A stretch of 64,000 nt of DNA from the NCBI RefSeq assembly GCF_001640805.2, contig NC_066844.1, forward strand, positions 10,726,363 to 10,790,362, given 5' to 3'. Every line of letters begins with the position of its first letter. Within the stretch, counting starts at the first letter, position 1. The stretch is from Lates calcarifer. Lineage: Eukaryota; Chordata; Actinopteri; Centropomidae. Shown here in pieces: positions 1-11,164 of the stretch. Both the position numbers and the translations under genes were made by a program. The notes beneath the pieces are model-generated. The model was not told the origin of the DNA and did not search any database. It saw nothing but the letters and a program-made list of their open reading frames with translations.

Positions 1-621
1 AGCATCTATCTGTGTTCCTACAGACACTGACAAATGCACCACTGCACTGAACACAAACTCATCCATGGTTGACAAGATGCTCTCTGAAAAGACTGTTTAT
101 TTATATAGACTGCTGGATAAACTTAAACTAAGACATTTTCTTTGCACTCTACAAACAGGTACCTATTGATTATATTGAATTTTGTTGTCAAACATGCTGA
201 AGAGACAGCTCCAGAACATCTTAAGAAAGAATATATGAGTTTTGCTTTGCTAAGTGTATTAAACTGATTTTAAATAGTATCAGTGGTTGTGGCTTTTCAC
301 GTGGGGTAGTAGAAGATGTTTTGAGCTGGGAGTTACATGACCCTGACTTCCGCTACAAGAGAACATGTATGTTAATATATATGATAAATTCAAACTAATG
401 TAAAGTTGGATAAAATCACCAAATCCACTACTTAACAGAGGAATATTGTAAATAATAATAATAATACTACTCCATATTAGTGTTCAAATTTACACATAAG
501 AATGTAAAGTATTATAAGGCCCTGAATAATGCTCCAGAGTATATGAATTATTAATTCCTTATATCTCAGCTAGGCTCTCTGGTTCTCTGAGCATGGCCTG
601 ATAGTACCTCCCTTAAGACTG

Positions 622-752
622 AAAACACAAGGGGACTGTGGCTTTGCTTTCTTGGGTCCCAGGTTATGGGGCAGTCTCCCTGGGAGTCTGTTCAGCAAAC
701 TCTCTTGGGTGTTTTAAGTCACAGCTGAAGACCTATCTTTTAAGTGTTACTA
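622..752 (+). mobile_element. LINE remnant (CR1/L2-like), C-terminal part of ORF2
   Basis: Frame 622 onward reads GDCGFAFLGPRLWGSLPGSL, typical of the end of the CR1/L2-type reverse transcriptase protein in fish (GDRAFS..APRLWNSLP..LRSA). One frame on, FKSQLKTYL follows, matching the usual VFKSQLKTYLF ending. The frameshift and an in-frame stop make it a dead fossil. It sits inside the klhdc8a-like gene (intron after coding exon 2), in the opposite orientation to the gene. Confidence 0.65.
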
Positions 753-974
753 TGCTTGAGTTGCAGCTATAGATTTATCACAAACAGCTAATTCATTTGA
801 ATTACTTAGCTTTTTAGCTTTTTGGTTTCATTATCACCAGTTTTGCTTCCAACACTGTACCATACTGTTGTGACACTAGAGGCCTATATGTAAAAGTACT
901 AGTGCAATTAGGGCACAACTTATAAGCTCTGGGTTTAGTATTAAAAGTTCATATGTTCTTCATATCATCCATAC

Positions 975-1185
975 CTTTCACAGTGATGGATACACCCATC
1001 AGGGCCTCTCGCAGAGCACTCCTCTTCCTCCATCTCCCTTCCTCTGTGTTGTACATCTCAACCACCTTCAGGGGGCTCTGGTCCTCTCCAACTCCTCCCA
1101 CCACCAGGATCTGCTTTCCAAGAACCGCCACAGCTGCCCCAGCACGAGCGGTGGGCATTGGGGGCAAACTTATCCACCGATCCCC
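975..1185 (-). CDS. klhdc8a: Kelch domain-containing protein 8 (KLHDC8A-like), coding exon 2, internal
   Basis: Second coding exon of a small kelch-repeat protein; it encodes residues 56-125 and adds one base of the next codon. It completes the first kelch blade (the DRW tryptophan) and holds the second: PMPTARAGAAVAVLGK, the glycine doublet in ILVVGGVG, then VVEMYN and GRW. This closely follows what I remember of human KLHDC8A. The KVVEMYN wording points to 8A, while GKQ and VLVVGG resemble 8B. The acceptor is tttgcag just above 1185 and the donor is AAAG|gtatgg just below 975. The exon starts in phase 0 and ends in phase 1, splitting a G|nn codon, which fits an Asp as in KLHDC8A. Remaining exons lie beyond the left edge. 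Family members are cytoplasmic beta-propellers without BTB or BACK domains and of poorly defined function. The family call is firm; the 8A over 8B choice is moderate. Confidence 0.88.
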
Positions 1186-2014
1186 CTGCAAACAAGGACA
1201 GGGAGCTGCATTCAGGCAAAGCAGTTACATACAGGCCCACATAGGACAGGTCAGCAGTCAAAACATCTGTTCATGGTTCAGTTACATCTTTATTAAAAAT
1301 ATAGTGTTAGGTTACATTACCAAGTACAGATCATATTCCTTATCATACATGTGACACACTTTATAAGCTGATGGTGTACAGGACAGAACAGATGTTTTAG
1401 GACAGATGTTTCACTGGGGCTAAATACATAAAACTAACAAAAACTTTCTGAACCTTTCATAATAGTGTCAGGCAACATTTCAGAAGTTTTCTGTGTTTTA
1501 GAGGCAGAATTTTTCCTTGGTTTTTGTTTTTCTTCTTTTATTTGGTGCACCTCAGTGCTGGGTTTTCCTTTATCTTCAGTAAAAAGCAGGTTTATTTCCA
1601 ATTTAAAGCAGCTGATGTGTGACAGTGTCTTCACCCATTTAAATAAATCATGATACATTCATATGGTGGAAAATGAAATGCAGCTACAGTACAGATAGTA
1701 GTTTGTTGCTGATTTATAAAGAAGATCATTGATTTAATATTCTAGCTTAATAACACCTTTTAACTGCACTGGAGAAAATGTACACATTTGACTGTATGTG
1801 TGAATTTGTTCTAGTTCTATTGTGGTTTAAACCACTGAAAAAGATACAAACTGCAGCTTAAACTTTCTTCTGTCAGTGGGACAGTAGCATTTAACCAATT
1901 TATTGTTGCACTGACATCAATTTAACAGTATTCTGTCAGTCTTATACTGTCTGTTCATCCTTGGGGAAAAACTTAAACATCAGCTAAAGTGTCCAGGGTG
2001 GATTTGCTTGGTAC
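1186..2014 (-). other. klhdc8a: Intron 1 of the coding part of klhdc8a-like gene
   Basis: An 829-base phase-0 intron with GT (gtacca) at 2014 and AG (tttgcag) at 1186 on the minus strand. It is AT-rich, and open frames inside it are short and without recognisable domains. Confidence 0.8.
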
Positions 2015-2179
2015 CTCAGGAGAATAGAGCTCCATGCCAGGGCAAGGCCTCCCTGCAGAGTCACAGCCCCCCAGCATGTACATCTGCCCCCCCACCTCAG
2101 AAAGCGTGTGGTAGACTCGGCCGCTGGGCAGTCGTGCCAGGTTCTGCCAGTGAAACTCGTGGGCTGCAGGTACCGCCAT
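2015..2179 (-). CDS. klhdc8a: Kelch domain-containing protein 8 (KLHDC8A-like), first coding exon
   Basis: Encodes residues 1-55, starting MAVPAAHEFHWQNLARLPSG and ending GMELYSPE. The motif order is that of a first kelch blade: a conserved RVY, then the glycine doublet of MLGGCD, then ELYSP. The family start in KLHDC8A is similar (MEVP...). The ATG is the first in the frame; upstream in-frame sequence has only a GTG. Its context is gtcATGg, with G at -3 and G at +4. The exon ends CCT GAG|gtacca in phase 0, so the join reads ...YSPE-GDRW..., matching the spacing of the family. The intron to the next exon is 829 bases. About 230 residues of the usual 350 are not in the window. Confidence 0.88.
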
Positions 2180-2354
2180 GACCTCAGTGCCCCAGGAGAG
2201 ACTCACCCAGTGAGGGGAGAGAACAGGGAGGAGGAGGAGGGCCTAGCGTCCGGGAAGGTTTGGGGGTGGATTGATCAAGGGAAACTGAAGAAGATGGAGG
2301 CGTGAGAGAGCTGGAAGAATGTTAAGTCAGGGCCCCAGGGTGAAGAGGAGGTTC

Positions 2355-2360
2355 TTTATT
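2355..2360 (-). terminator. AATAAA hexamer (possible polyadenylation signal)
   Basis: AATAAA on the minus strand, 38 bases after the candidate stop codon at 2399. It matters only if 2399-2460 is a terminal exon. It could equally be chance within the klhdc8a-like 5' UTR. Confidence 0.25.
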
Positions 2361-2398
2361 GGAAGGGTGAGGCGGAGGTAAGCAGTGGGAGTGTCGGA

Positions 2399-2460
2399 TC
2401 AGTTAAAGACCAAGCTGAACTCTTCTTCCCTGGGGATGGTCTGCTGCCTCACGCTAGGCC
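2399..2460 (-). other. Candidate spliced exon: 5' UTR of klhdc8a-like gene, or terminal exon of another gene
   Basis: A good minus-strand acceptor (ttatattttctccag, with a branch-like ctaaatt upstream) lies at 2461. Two readings are possible. It may start a long exon running through 281 bases of 5' UTR into the ATG at 2179. Or it may be a last coding exon: after two bases it reads PSVRQQTIPREEEFSLVFN and stops at 2401-2399, with AATAAA at 2360-2355. I do not recognise the peptide. Two other acceptor-like sites (attcttccag, cttcttcag) follow between 2320 and 2280, so a UTR exon could also begin there. The UTR reading needs fewer assumptions. Confidence 0.4.
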
Positions 2461-2579
2461 CTGGAGAAAATATAAGGTGGAAATGAATTTAGCAGTGCAA
2501 TATACAGCAGAGCAGAGCCTGGAAAAAGTGAATTAAATTCAAAAAACTTCAGTGAAGAGCTTTGGGTACATTTTCTGTT

Positions 2580-2731
2580 GAGTTAAATGGGTGGACATCC
2601 ACAGTAAGCTACACATTTACTCAAGTACTTAGGTATTCCGATATTTGCACTTCTTCTTCTCACGTTTTTGTGCTACTTCAAATTGCTACTTCACTACATT
2701 TAACACAAATATATTGCACCACAACTATTTG
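2580..2731 (+). repeat. Dispersed teleost repeat, left half (interrupted)
   Basis: Contains ACTCAAGTACTT, then GCTACTTCA and CTACTTCACTACATTT, a word order I know from a common fish interspersed repeat. In that family the sequence runs straight on into ATTTATCTGACAGC..AGTTACTAG. Here that continuation is found only at 3069, after another repeat. Confidence 0.6.
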
Positions 2732-3068
2732 TAGTGCTGCAGTGGTTAATAGATAAATAAATTAGTTGATCAGAAGAAAAATTTAAGAGCAATTGTTTTG
2801 ATAATCAATTAATCTTTTAAATAATCTTTCAAAGCAAAACTTTGAAAAATGTCACATTGTCCCAGCTTCTCTTGTTCTCCTCTATTTTATATTATAATAA
2901 ATTGGGTTTCGGATTATTTGTTGGACAAAACAGGCAATGTGAAAACTTTGGGGAAAATGTGATGGGCATTTTTTACAGTTTTCTGAAGTTTTATAGACCA
3001 ACAATTAATCTATTAATGAAGAAGATTAATGCAGGTTACTCAATAATGAAAATAATTATCAATTGCAA
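2732..3068 (+). repeat. Dispersed teleost repeat inserted in another repeat
   Basis: Runs from CTGCAGTGGTTAATAG through GAGCAATTGTTTTGATAATC and TGATGGGCATTTTT to ATAATGAAAATAATTATCAATTGCAACC. This matches a very common fish repeat whose ends read (G)TTGCAGCCC and CTGCAAC. It is AT-rich and has no coding capacity worth noting. Confidence 0.6.
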
Positions 3069-3150
3069 CCTTATCTGACAGCTACAGTTACTAGTTGTTT
3101 TGCTGATTGCACATACAAAACATATGATAAATTATGTTTTAATTTTGGAA
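3069..3150 (+). repeat. Dispersed teleost repeat, right half
   Basis: TTATCTGACAGCTACAGTTACTAG, then ACATACAAAACATATGATAAA, continues the repeat broken at 2731. Confidence 0.6.
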
Positions 3151-3274
3151 GCAAGTATATAGCATGGACCAACACCACATACCACATCATTTGTAGCCTA
3201 GGCAAGTTTACAAAGCCCGTGATGGGCATTTATCTAAATACACACAATTAAACAGAAAAACAGTAATAAATTCT

Positions 3275-3327
3275 CCCATAAATTCTCCGAGGAGAATTTC
3301 CAAGAATCTCCAAGGAGAATTTATGGG
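3275..3327. repeat. Perfect 14-bp inverted repeat with nested arm
   Basis: CCCATAAATTCTCC at 3275-3288 is the exact reverse complement of GGAGAATTTATGGG at 3314-3327. A second GGAGAATTT at 3291-3299 can pair with the left arm instead, so two alternative hairpins are possible. Confidence 0.8.
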
Positions 3328-4983
3328 GGAAAAAAAATCAAAATCCATGACATGATCAAAACTATAATATATTCAGTTCCTTAAGAATTTCTCCCATATG
3401 AAATTCTAATTGCATGATTACATGGTGATTACAAAGCTGCTTGTGACCAATAAGTGCTCCTTTTTTGACAGATGACAATAGATTAACAAAAAGAGGGCCA
3501 CTGAACCCGAGATGTTGCTAGTGAATGGTACGCATCTTAGACTGCTAGGTCACAGAGATGACACAATAAGTAAAATTTTGAATGTAGCTGTACAACATAC
3601 TACTTACTTTCACTATACACTGTAAAGAGTCTGAATACTTCCTCTGCAAAGTCTTCATCAGGAAAACAATAGTATAGGCAGGAATACAAATGCATGTATG
3701 AACACTTTTTAGTTGTTTGGGGTAATTGGTGTTTACTACTAGTTTAGCAATACTTAATTTAGAGCTCAAATAAGTAAATTATATATAAGCATCATAAAGT
3801 AACATAAACTGATGCAAGTTAAATATGAGGAAAATGTCATCTAGTGAAATACACCTGCTGCCTGGACTATCATGCAGCTCATCCAAAGTATGGGTTTCGT
3901 TCATTCATCAATTATGGGTGGAAATCACCGTCATTATCATTATTCAAGTCCAACACAAGTCAGTGGTTCAGTGTATGACAATGTAAAACCTATGACATAT
4001 AAGTATTCACTTCTTGTATCACTGAAAGTTAATTTGTTTGCTCATATTTGTTTAACGAAAATCTGTCTGGTTTATATGTGTCTCATTCAAATGAATCATG
4101 CAGCCTCAGAGCAACATAAGGTCTTATCCTCTCACTTAGAGGATGTACTAACTGCTTGGTGAACATACTGGACTGTCATGTCACAATGACAAAAAAGCAA
4201 CATGCTTCTCTTGAAAGACTTTCCCAGTACGATGATCTCTGACTTCAAGTTCCAGTTTACCCACCTCTCCTTTCAACAATGCATCACTGCCTAGGGTGTA
4301 CTGTGACTGAATCTAAACATCCTCCTCCATGCTTGCCTCAGATGAGTAGCAGCTGTAGTCTAGTGGAGCTCAACTGAAGCGGCATCTCTCATGTTTAAGT
4401 TTCCTTCCTTGTCATTGTGATGCCGGGCGCTGCTGTTGTTTTTATCCTGTGTCATCCCTCAGGAGCTTTCTGTTTCCTGCGTGTAACCGACTTCTCCTGC
4501 CTGTGTACGGTTTCCAGCGAGGAACGGGGGAGGAAGCATCCAGAATAAACTGATGATGTGCTGCAAACCAAATTCTGACTACATCACAGAGCACATCACC
4601 TGAAATACACCCTGTCTAACACAGGGAGGAATAACACTACTGCCAAAGTCAGGTGTGTTTTGAGGAGGTCAAAGAGAGTAAATTTAAGTGTAAATGTGAC
4701 TGCTGTTAAATCATCCAGCTGTGATTTAACACAGTCTCTCAGCAGTTTATCCTTTAAAGCTTCACATCTCTTTATAATGCATGTCCTCCTGCCTTCCAAA
4801 CCCCCACCCCTTCCCCTTTTTCTCCCCATCATTCCCAGTCTCCCTCCGTTTTACTGCCACGCTTTATCTACCTGTCATACCTTTGATCATCTCACAGACC
4901 GAGGAATAAAGGACAGAGGGTGAAGATAAAGAGAGGACTGTCCTTCAACATAAAATCTCCCCCATTTGAGAGTGCGCCTGTAG
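3328..4983. other. Non-coding, no recognised gene
   Basis: AT-rich sequence. Open frames are under 100 codons and without domains. 4500-4980 becomes more GC-balanced with pyrimidine runs, but I see no exon. Confidence 0.5.
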
Positions 4984-4996
4984 GTTGCCTAGCAAC
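4984..4996. promoter_or_regulatory. RFX-type X-box palindrome
   Basis: GTTGCCTAGCAAC is a perfect inverted half-site pair (GTTGCC, one spacer base, AGCAAC) matching the consensus bound by RFX transcription factors. Sequence up to about 5260 is richer in CpG than its surroundings, which would suit a regulatory element, but no transcript start is evident. A 13-base match can occur by chance. Confidence 0.45.
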
Positions 4997-4999
4997 AGT

Positions 5000-6680
5000 T
5001 AAGCTTTTCCCATGAGGCGCAGCTTTTGTTTTTTTTTGTTTTTTTGCACATGATTGCTTATCGCTTGGTTTGCTGTTAATAATGGCTTATGAAAAAGGAT
5101 GAAAAACAAATAAAAGCAGTTGCTCTCTGATAGGCTGACCCCGGCAGGCGTGCACTTGCTAACGAGGCAGGATAGTTCTCTCCCGGCCCGGCTCACAGAG
5201 TGCATTAATTGCAATCTGTAACCGATTTGGTTCGCCACGTCGTTTTTTTTAATTAACTGCATGAACAGCTTGAGATCAACAGTAAGCCCACCAGCATCAT
5301 CTAAAGTCATTTACAATCAGCATGCCTCCAACTTGAAACTTTTAATTAGGCTGTTACTCTCTAGTTACTCTCCCCTCGCTCCCTCCGTGCAGGGACCATC
5401 TCTAAATGTAAAGCCATAGAAAGCTTCATTCACTTAATGAAGCATAATGAAGTGTATGTTAATTTCATATCATGTCTTATCATTGATTAGTGTCTGATCA
5501 ACCCTCCATCCAAGTCTGAATGACAATAACCATCATTTATGATAAACAGGTTGTAGTGGAGGAGGAACATCTGAGCTCAGTCTGTTGGTTCTTCTGCTCA
5601 TGGACCTTAGACACATGAATATGCAAATACTGAGATTGCAAAAGCTAACCTGAAGCCAAGACACAAATCCAGCCAGTAATAACATTTGATACAACAAATT
5701 GGAATATTTGAGAAGACTAAACTGATTCCAACTGCACCACCATGTGAGTTAATCCCTTATTAATCAGACCTGGAAGGAAGAAATCCAGCATTACTCTTCC
5801 CCAGGAAAGACTCACGTTAGGGAATCAGATTGAAACGCTCACATTTATAGTCTCATATTATTCATTTTTGATGATGCTGTCTTCAGATATATATGAATAA
5901 GAATTTCCAAATACAGGTTTAGTTAAAGTTTTATTGAACTAGCTAAACTGAAAGAATCTGAGGGGATTTTCAAATGCTACAAACTCACCTGACTCAAATG
6001 AGTTCAGTCAATTGTTTAGAAATCGCAGATAATCAGAACCAAGTCTAATTTTGTGATTTATTACTTGGAGTTTAAGGGGAACACCACCAATTTTATACAT
6101 CTAAGTTTGTTTAGAGGTCTTGGGGAGTACCACTGAATGAATGTAAAGAAAAAGTTGCATAAAGTCTTTTGTGGACCTAAAGAGAGCTGTATGAATTCTA
6201 CTAAATTGTCTGGGTGAAGTGTGAAAGTGAAAAACTTCTGGAGGAGTAGAGTTAGAAAGAAGAGAGCTTACCAGTCAGTTGTAAAATCGCTTCCTGAACA
6301 GCTCACGACCAGCAGATCTGTAGCTTAGCTTTTGAAATCATGCATAAAACTGCACTACCAAGCAGACCAAGACCCACTTTCTCAAGTGGTCCTTGTTGAT
6401 CCACATCAGAGTTTGAGTGATTACACCAGCTCAGACGAACCCTACTTAAGAGCCAAAACAAGGTAAGGCAAAAAAGCACTCTCAGCCACTCAGCCTCTTT
6501 TAAAGCTGTCCATCCATCACTTGCAGCACAAGCAAACATAGTTGAATTCTGCGTATCATTCTTCTTCGCTCACCATTACACCAATTACACCAGTTAGCAT
6601 ACATACACACATTCAGGTCGTTGCCATAGAAACCAATGCAGATAGTTACATGATGCCTGAACAACCACAGCTGACATGAT
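5000..6680. other. Non-coding, no recognised gene
   Basis: 5100-5400 is moderately GC-rich and may be regulatory; the rest is AT-rich without domains, repeats of note or convincing splice-flanked frames. Confidence 0.45.
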
Positions 6681-6711
6681 CACTCACACACACACACACA
6701 CACACACACAA
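6681..6711. repeat. (CA)n microsatellite
   Basis: An almost pure CA run of about 30 bases. Confidence 0.95.
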
Positions 6712-8587
6712 GGCAGACCTATACACTGGAACACAAAAACACAATTTGTCAATAGTCTGAACACAGTGTAGAGCCTTTAAATTCCTCAAACTGTGCAGAA
6801 GTGTAATCACTAGTGAACAAATATAAATACATATGTAGGGGTGAACAACAAATTTTTGCAATTAAGAAAAAATAGAGCCTGACTGCTTCATCGGTCACCA
6901 GTGTTACTGGCCAATATTGGCCTATCACAGTCACTCACATCAATTAGAATTTATTTACTTTGACAGAAAATCCATGTACTTATTTGCCTATCCCTTACTT
7001 TTGAAGGGGGACCTCATGATTTATAATTACCTAAAGATTGTTTGATTGTTTTTCACTAAAAAGGATGTTTACCTATCTGTGATGCAGCAAAAATGTTTGT
7101 TTCTTACCAAAATGTAAAGTAATTTCAGTGTGTTTTGGAGCCATTTGAAGAGTTTAAAGCATATTTTCCTGATTACTGCGATAATATCATTAATCGCAAT
7201 TATTTTGGCCAGAATATTCGTGACATGAAATTTTCATATCATTGAACGTCGGGTCAAACTGTCATTGATTTTTTTGTTTTTTTTTAATGCATGCAATCTA
7301 GTGGCAGTGGTGAGGACGGTAGCAGCTGCTGATGGCAGGGAGGTTAGTCCTGACCAAAGCACTATCAGCTCTCCATAAAGTTTTTGAATTGTGTTATTAA
7401 CAAACTGTCCAATTTTTACAACCAAGGGGATACACTGACATACCCATTTAAAAAACCCCAGCAACTTCGGGACGAGGGAACTGGAAGTGCAAAAATGCTC
7501 TTATTTCCAGATTTCATCACTTACCCCTGCAGCACTCTATACTCTCAGAACTGTCTGTACCACATGAGGCAGACTGCGCTCCACAGCTGAGCAAGCAGTG
7601 GTGCGGAGTCAAGCAGTGTCCTTGCAGTATGTCGCTATCTAGTTTGTGAAATACACAGCTGGAATGTTAATAAACAATTACCCATTATGTTATACATTGA
7701 ATATAACTATAACATAGCCCTGTCCTTGACAACTGTCATGTCAGTCGAGCCTGTCGCTATACTATGTTAGCAAGGTAACTCGCCAGCTCTAGTTGCTTAC
7801 CTTTCAGTCATGTACCAGACTGAATGATAAATGACAACAGTGCAGTGATGGATTGAGTCTGTTGAGAGTTGACTTGTTGCTATATTGCTCCCTAGTTGGT
7901 TCTTGTTTGCTATATTATCTAGTTAGCTAACCATGTAGCCAATTTCATAGCCTAGCATCTTAGCCCATCCTACCTTTCCATTATGACATTAAAGGGAGTG
8001 AAACTAATGAAAATGTTACATGTATCCACACCAAACCTCCAAAACAATTACAGTTGTTGCATTTGCAAAAGTTAAAAATTCCTCTGGTTTCCCCCAGGGA
8101 CGTTGAAAGTTGAAGTCTGTTTGCACTTTTGTTTGCAGTAAACAGTGGTCTGAGTATGTGAAAACCCAAAACTGCCAAAACTGCATTAAAATGTTTGTTT
8201 GCGCTTGTTTTTACAGGATAATCTGCAGGTACAAATGCTGAAAACGACCAGTAAACAAATTCATGGGCATCATGGTGTTCGACAATACACTGAGGTTTGA
8301 AATTAAGGATGAAAAAGGAGTATAATCTTGCCAACTGCTTTTACCACCACATTACAAATACAGCAGCAATCTTTAACTTGCTTTTTTTTAAAAAAACATC
8401 CTCCTTCCATGTATCTCTCCTTTAATCCTGCTTTCAAGTCTCTCATACAGGTTGGGCTGTGATTTGGGAAAAGACTTCAATAACCTCCTACACCAGGTTG
8501 TTTTTAGTGCAGTAACCTATTTTTCATTATTTAGAGGTCAGATAAAATGCCTGGTGTGCTTTATTCTGGTCTACAACTGACCGTCCT

Positions 8588-8590
<3 letters not shown>
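6712..8590. other. Non-coding, no recognised gene
   Basis: AT-rich. The longest open frame (7981-8334 minus, 117 codons) has no domain or family likeness and starts and stops in AT-rich sequence. Confidence 0.5.
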
Positions 8591-8619
<29 letters not shown>

Positions 8620-8620
8620 G
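8591..8620. repeat. (CT)n microsatellite
   Basis: A pure CT run of about 29 bases. Confidence 0.95.
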
Positions 8621-9219
8621 GGTGTAGGCAGTTCAGCAAGGGATCATTTATTGACTTGTATTTAATTAGTCTGCAGTATTCAAATAGCGCATCTGTGCTG
8701 CAGTCTGTAGCTGACTACAGTACACCACCAAAGTTGCCAAAATTTGTTAGTGGGTGCATGCATGCGTGCAAGTGTCTGCACTTATCTAGGAGTGTGTATG
8801 TAGAGGTGTATAAAAATGCAGAGGAAGGTGCCTGAGCTTTATCAGATGAACAGCTTTTCACACTGGCCTGGTTCAAACAATCCTGAATTCTTCCCCCAGA
8901 GCTTCAATAGCAGTTCCACCTCCCTGACTCTGATACAATCACTTTTGTTTTGGCTCAAACAAGTCTTATCTGGTAAAGTTCAACAGAGGCCAGCTACTTC
9001 ATGGCAACAACCTGCTATTGATATAGATTCATTTAACTTTGGGAGCAACAAAATCTCTTCGCAAAGTAAAGATATGCTGGAAAGTGAAAACACAGCACTT
9101 CTTGTTTATCACTATAAGCTTCTGTGTAAATAATCTGGGACATTTTTATATAAATAATTGTTATTCATTACTTTGCTATGTGAAAAAAGAAATTGTGACC
9201 CCCTGTTGATTCCCCCTTT

Positions 9220-9495
9220 ACAATATCAGAAGGGAACATCCCCTCCTCACCAGGAGAGACTACCCGTGTGCTCATCCAGGTGTTTGTTTTCCAACACCAC
9301 ACCTCCTCTCCATTCACAACAATGGCTCCCTGTTGCTGCTTGCATCCAGTTCATAACTCTGGTACTTGCCTACCTCCAAACCATGGTCAAACCCTACAGC
9401 CCAGTGTGACCACTGTGGTCACTCTGCCTCTGGATGTTTAGCAGTCCCATTGCTCAGAGAATCCTGTGGTTGCTCATCTTAGTCAAGCCTCTATC
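9220..9495 (+). mobile_element. LINE remnant (CR1/L2-like), C-terminal reverse-transcriptase segment
   Basis: The frame ending at 9409 contains HSQQWLPVAACIQF, then LVLAYLQTMVKPYSPV. CR1/L2-type ORF2 proteins of fish read HWLPVAARIQFKTLVLAYKA...APSYLQALVKPYTP. About nine residues between LAY and LQ are missing. After a stop, SASGCLAVPLLRESCGCSS continues the family pattern. It is a deleted, inactive copy. Confidence 0.75.
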
Positions 9496-11140
9496 TTTAA
9501 GCACGTATCATGCTTGTGCTTATGCTTTGTGATGATATCTAACTCTAGCACTGCCAAATTAATGTAATGTGATATAATGTTAATGGAAATGAGCCACTTC
9601 TGTAGTTATCAGTTGAATCAGTGCTTTTCCTGATAAGTCTCAAAATGTCTGTTGTGATATATAGGGCTGAACCTGACTTAGAATTTTGTCAGCTGATGAA
9701 TTTTGGCTGGTCAGTACGACTCAACAAGCTAGTTTTGTAGTACTGTCATTTTAATATGAGACTTGGTTGTAAAGTTTATAGCCTGACAGACTGTTGCTCT
9801 TGTGTTGCTGTGTGTGTGAAAGGTGAGGCAGCTAAAAAAAGTTCAACAAGTTGTTAGCTGACATTTTGGAAGTGTCAATCAGGATCTTCCCGAGAGATGC
9901 ATTGAATTGTCAACTTTTAGGGGGGGAGCTCTAGGGATAAAGGTCTGTACCATACCACTGCAAACAGCATACCAACATAACATGGTCTAAGTGACAAAGA
10001 CATCAGGCAAACACACTGTAAGCATAATCACACTTGAATGAAGTTTAGCCATTGAGATAAATGTACACTGATTCTGCTTAATTCATACTGCATTTAGATT
10101 ACTATAGTAAAATAAAATAAACTTTATGCTTAGCCAATGAACTCACTGTAGTTTATAAAAAAAAAAAAACGTGTTAACTCTGACTTCCAAGTTCAGTCAC
10201 AGAAACGCTGCCTTATTCTTCAATGTTCTTCTGCAACCACAATTCTTAGAGTTGCAGATATATTTTAAATAGATATCTGTGATAATAATTAATAAAGAAG
10301 AATGAAATTCAAAGACTATGCATTTGATATCTTTCCTGTTTAATATCAGCATCTTTTTTCTAGTACAGTGGAAATTTACTTTGATAAGACTATCTCATGC
10401 GAATCAAGCGACCATATTGTTGCTAGGATCGGCTCCAAACTCCCCACAACCCTCAAGGATAAGTGGGTATAGCTAATGGATGAATGAAAAAGACCAGAAC
10501 CATACTTTAAAGCCAATCTCTGACAAGCATGTCTTTATGTAAACGTGATGACAATTGAACATGTTGGTCTCATGTCTAAAATGTTGGTGTTATGTCTTTA
10601 ACATGTAAATATTACAATAGCAATCTTACTAGGTCAGACCTAGTAACATCTCTGCATCACTCCGTATCACTCAACATGGCACAAGTCTAAATTGAATGCC
10701 CTCAAACTAAAGTAAAGTCCGTAGCTTGACAAAAGTGAAACATGCACCAAGCCAGCTCCATGGAAGAATTAATAAATATCCAACAAAACTACTCACATGC
10801 AGAATGTAAGCAAATGGTGATCAAATGAGGGCCCCAGCTCAACATCTTGTCATCTGTCATGCACTGTCTGACATTATTAAGTAAGCAGCAGAACTCTCTA
10901 CCTAATAGCAGCTAAAATGATGAAACTGATGAGAAAACATATTAGGGGATTTACTATGAAAAGCAGTAGTGTCCCTTATGCTCAAGATACTTCAACACTG
11001 CCAGTGAAAGAACAGAAGAAGAACGCTTTTGCTCCATCATATAATTATTTCACACTGTTTTCACAACACTGTTCTTTCTCTCTGCTCCCTCTCAGACAAA
11101 AAGTGCCAAATACTGCAGCAGTGTCATCTCTTTGTGTAAA
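9496..11140. other. Non-coding, repeat-poor apart from a SINE tail
   Basis: AT-rich sequence with a poly(A) run near 10158-10169 and the SINE 3' fragment at 10430-10492. No gene seen. Confidence 0.45.
10430..10492 (+). mobile_element. 3' end of tRNA-headed SINE, truncated copy
   Basis: GGCTCCAAACTCCCCACAACC, AAGGATAAGTGGGTATAG, then AATGGATGAATGAA is the 3' end of the widespread fish SINE whose fuller copy is at 39202-39505. That copy lacks exactly this inner part. Confidence 0.6.
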
Positions 11141-11164
11141 CGTGTGTGTGTGTGTGTGTGTGTG
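11141..11164. repeat. (GT)n microsatellite
   Basis: About 12 GT units. Confidence 0.95.
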
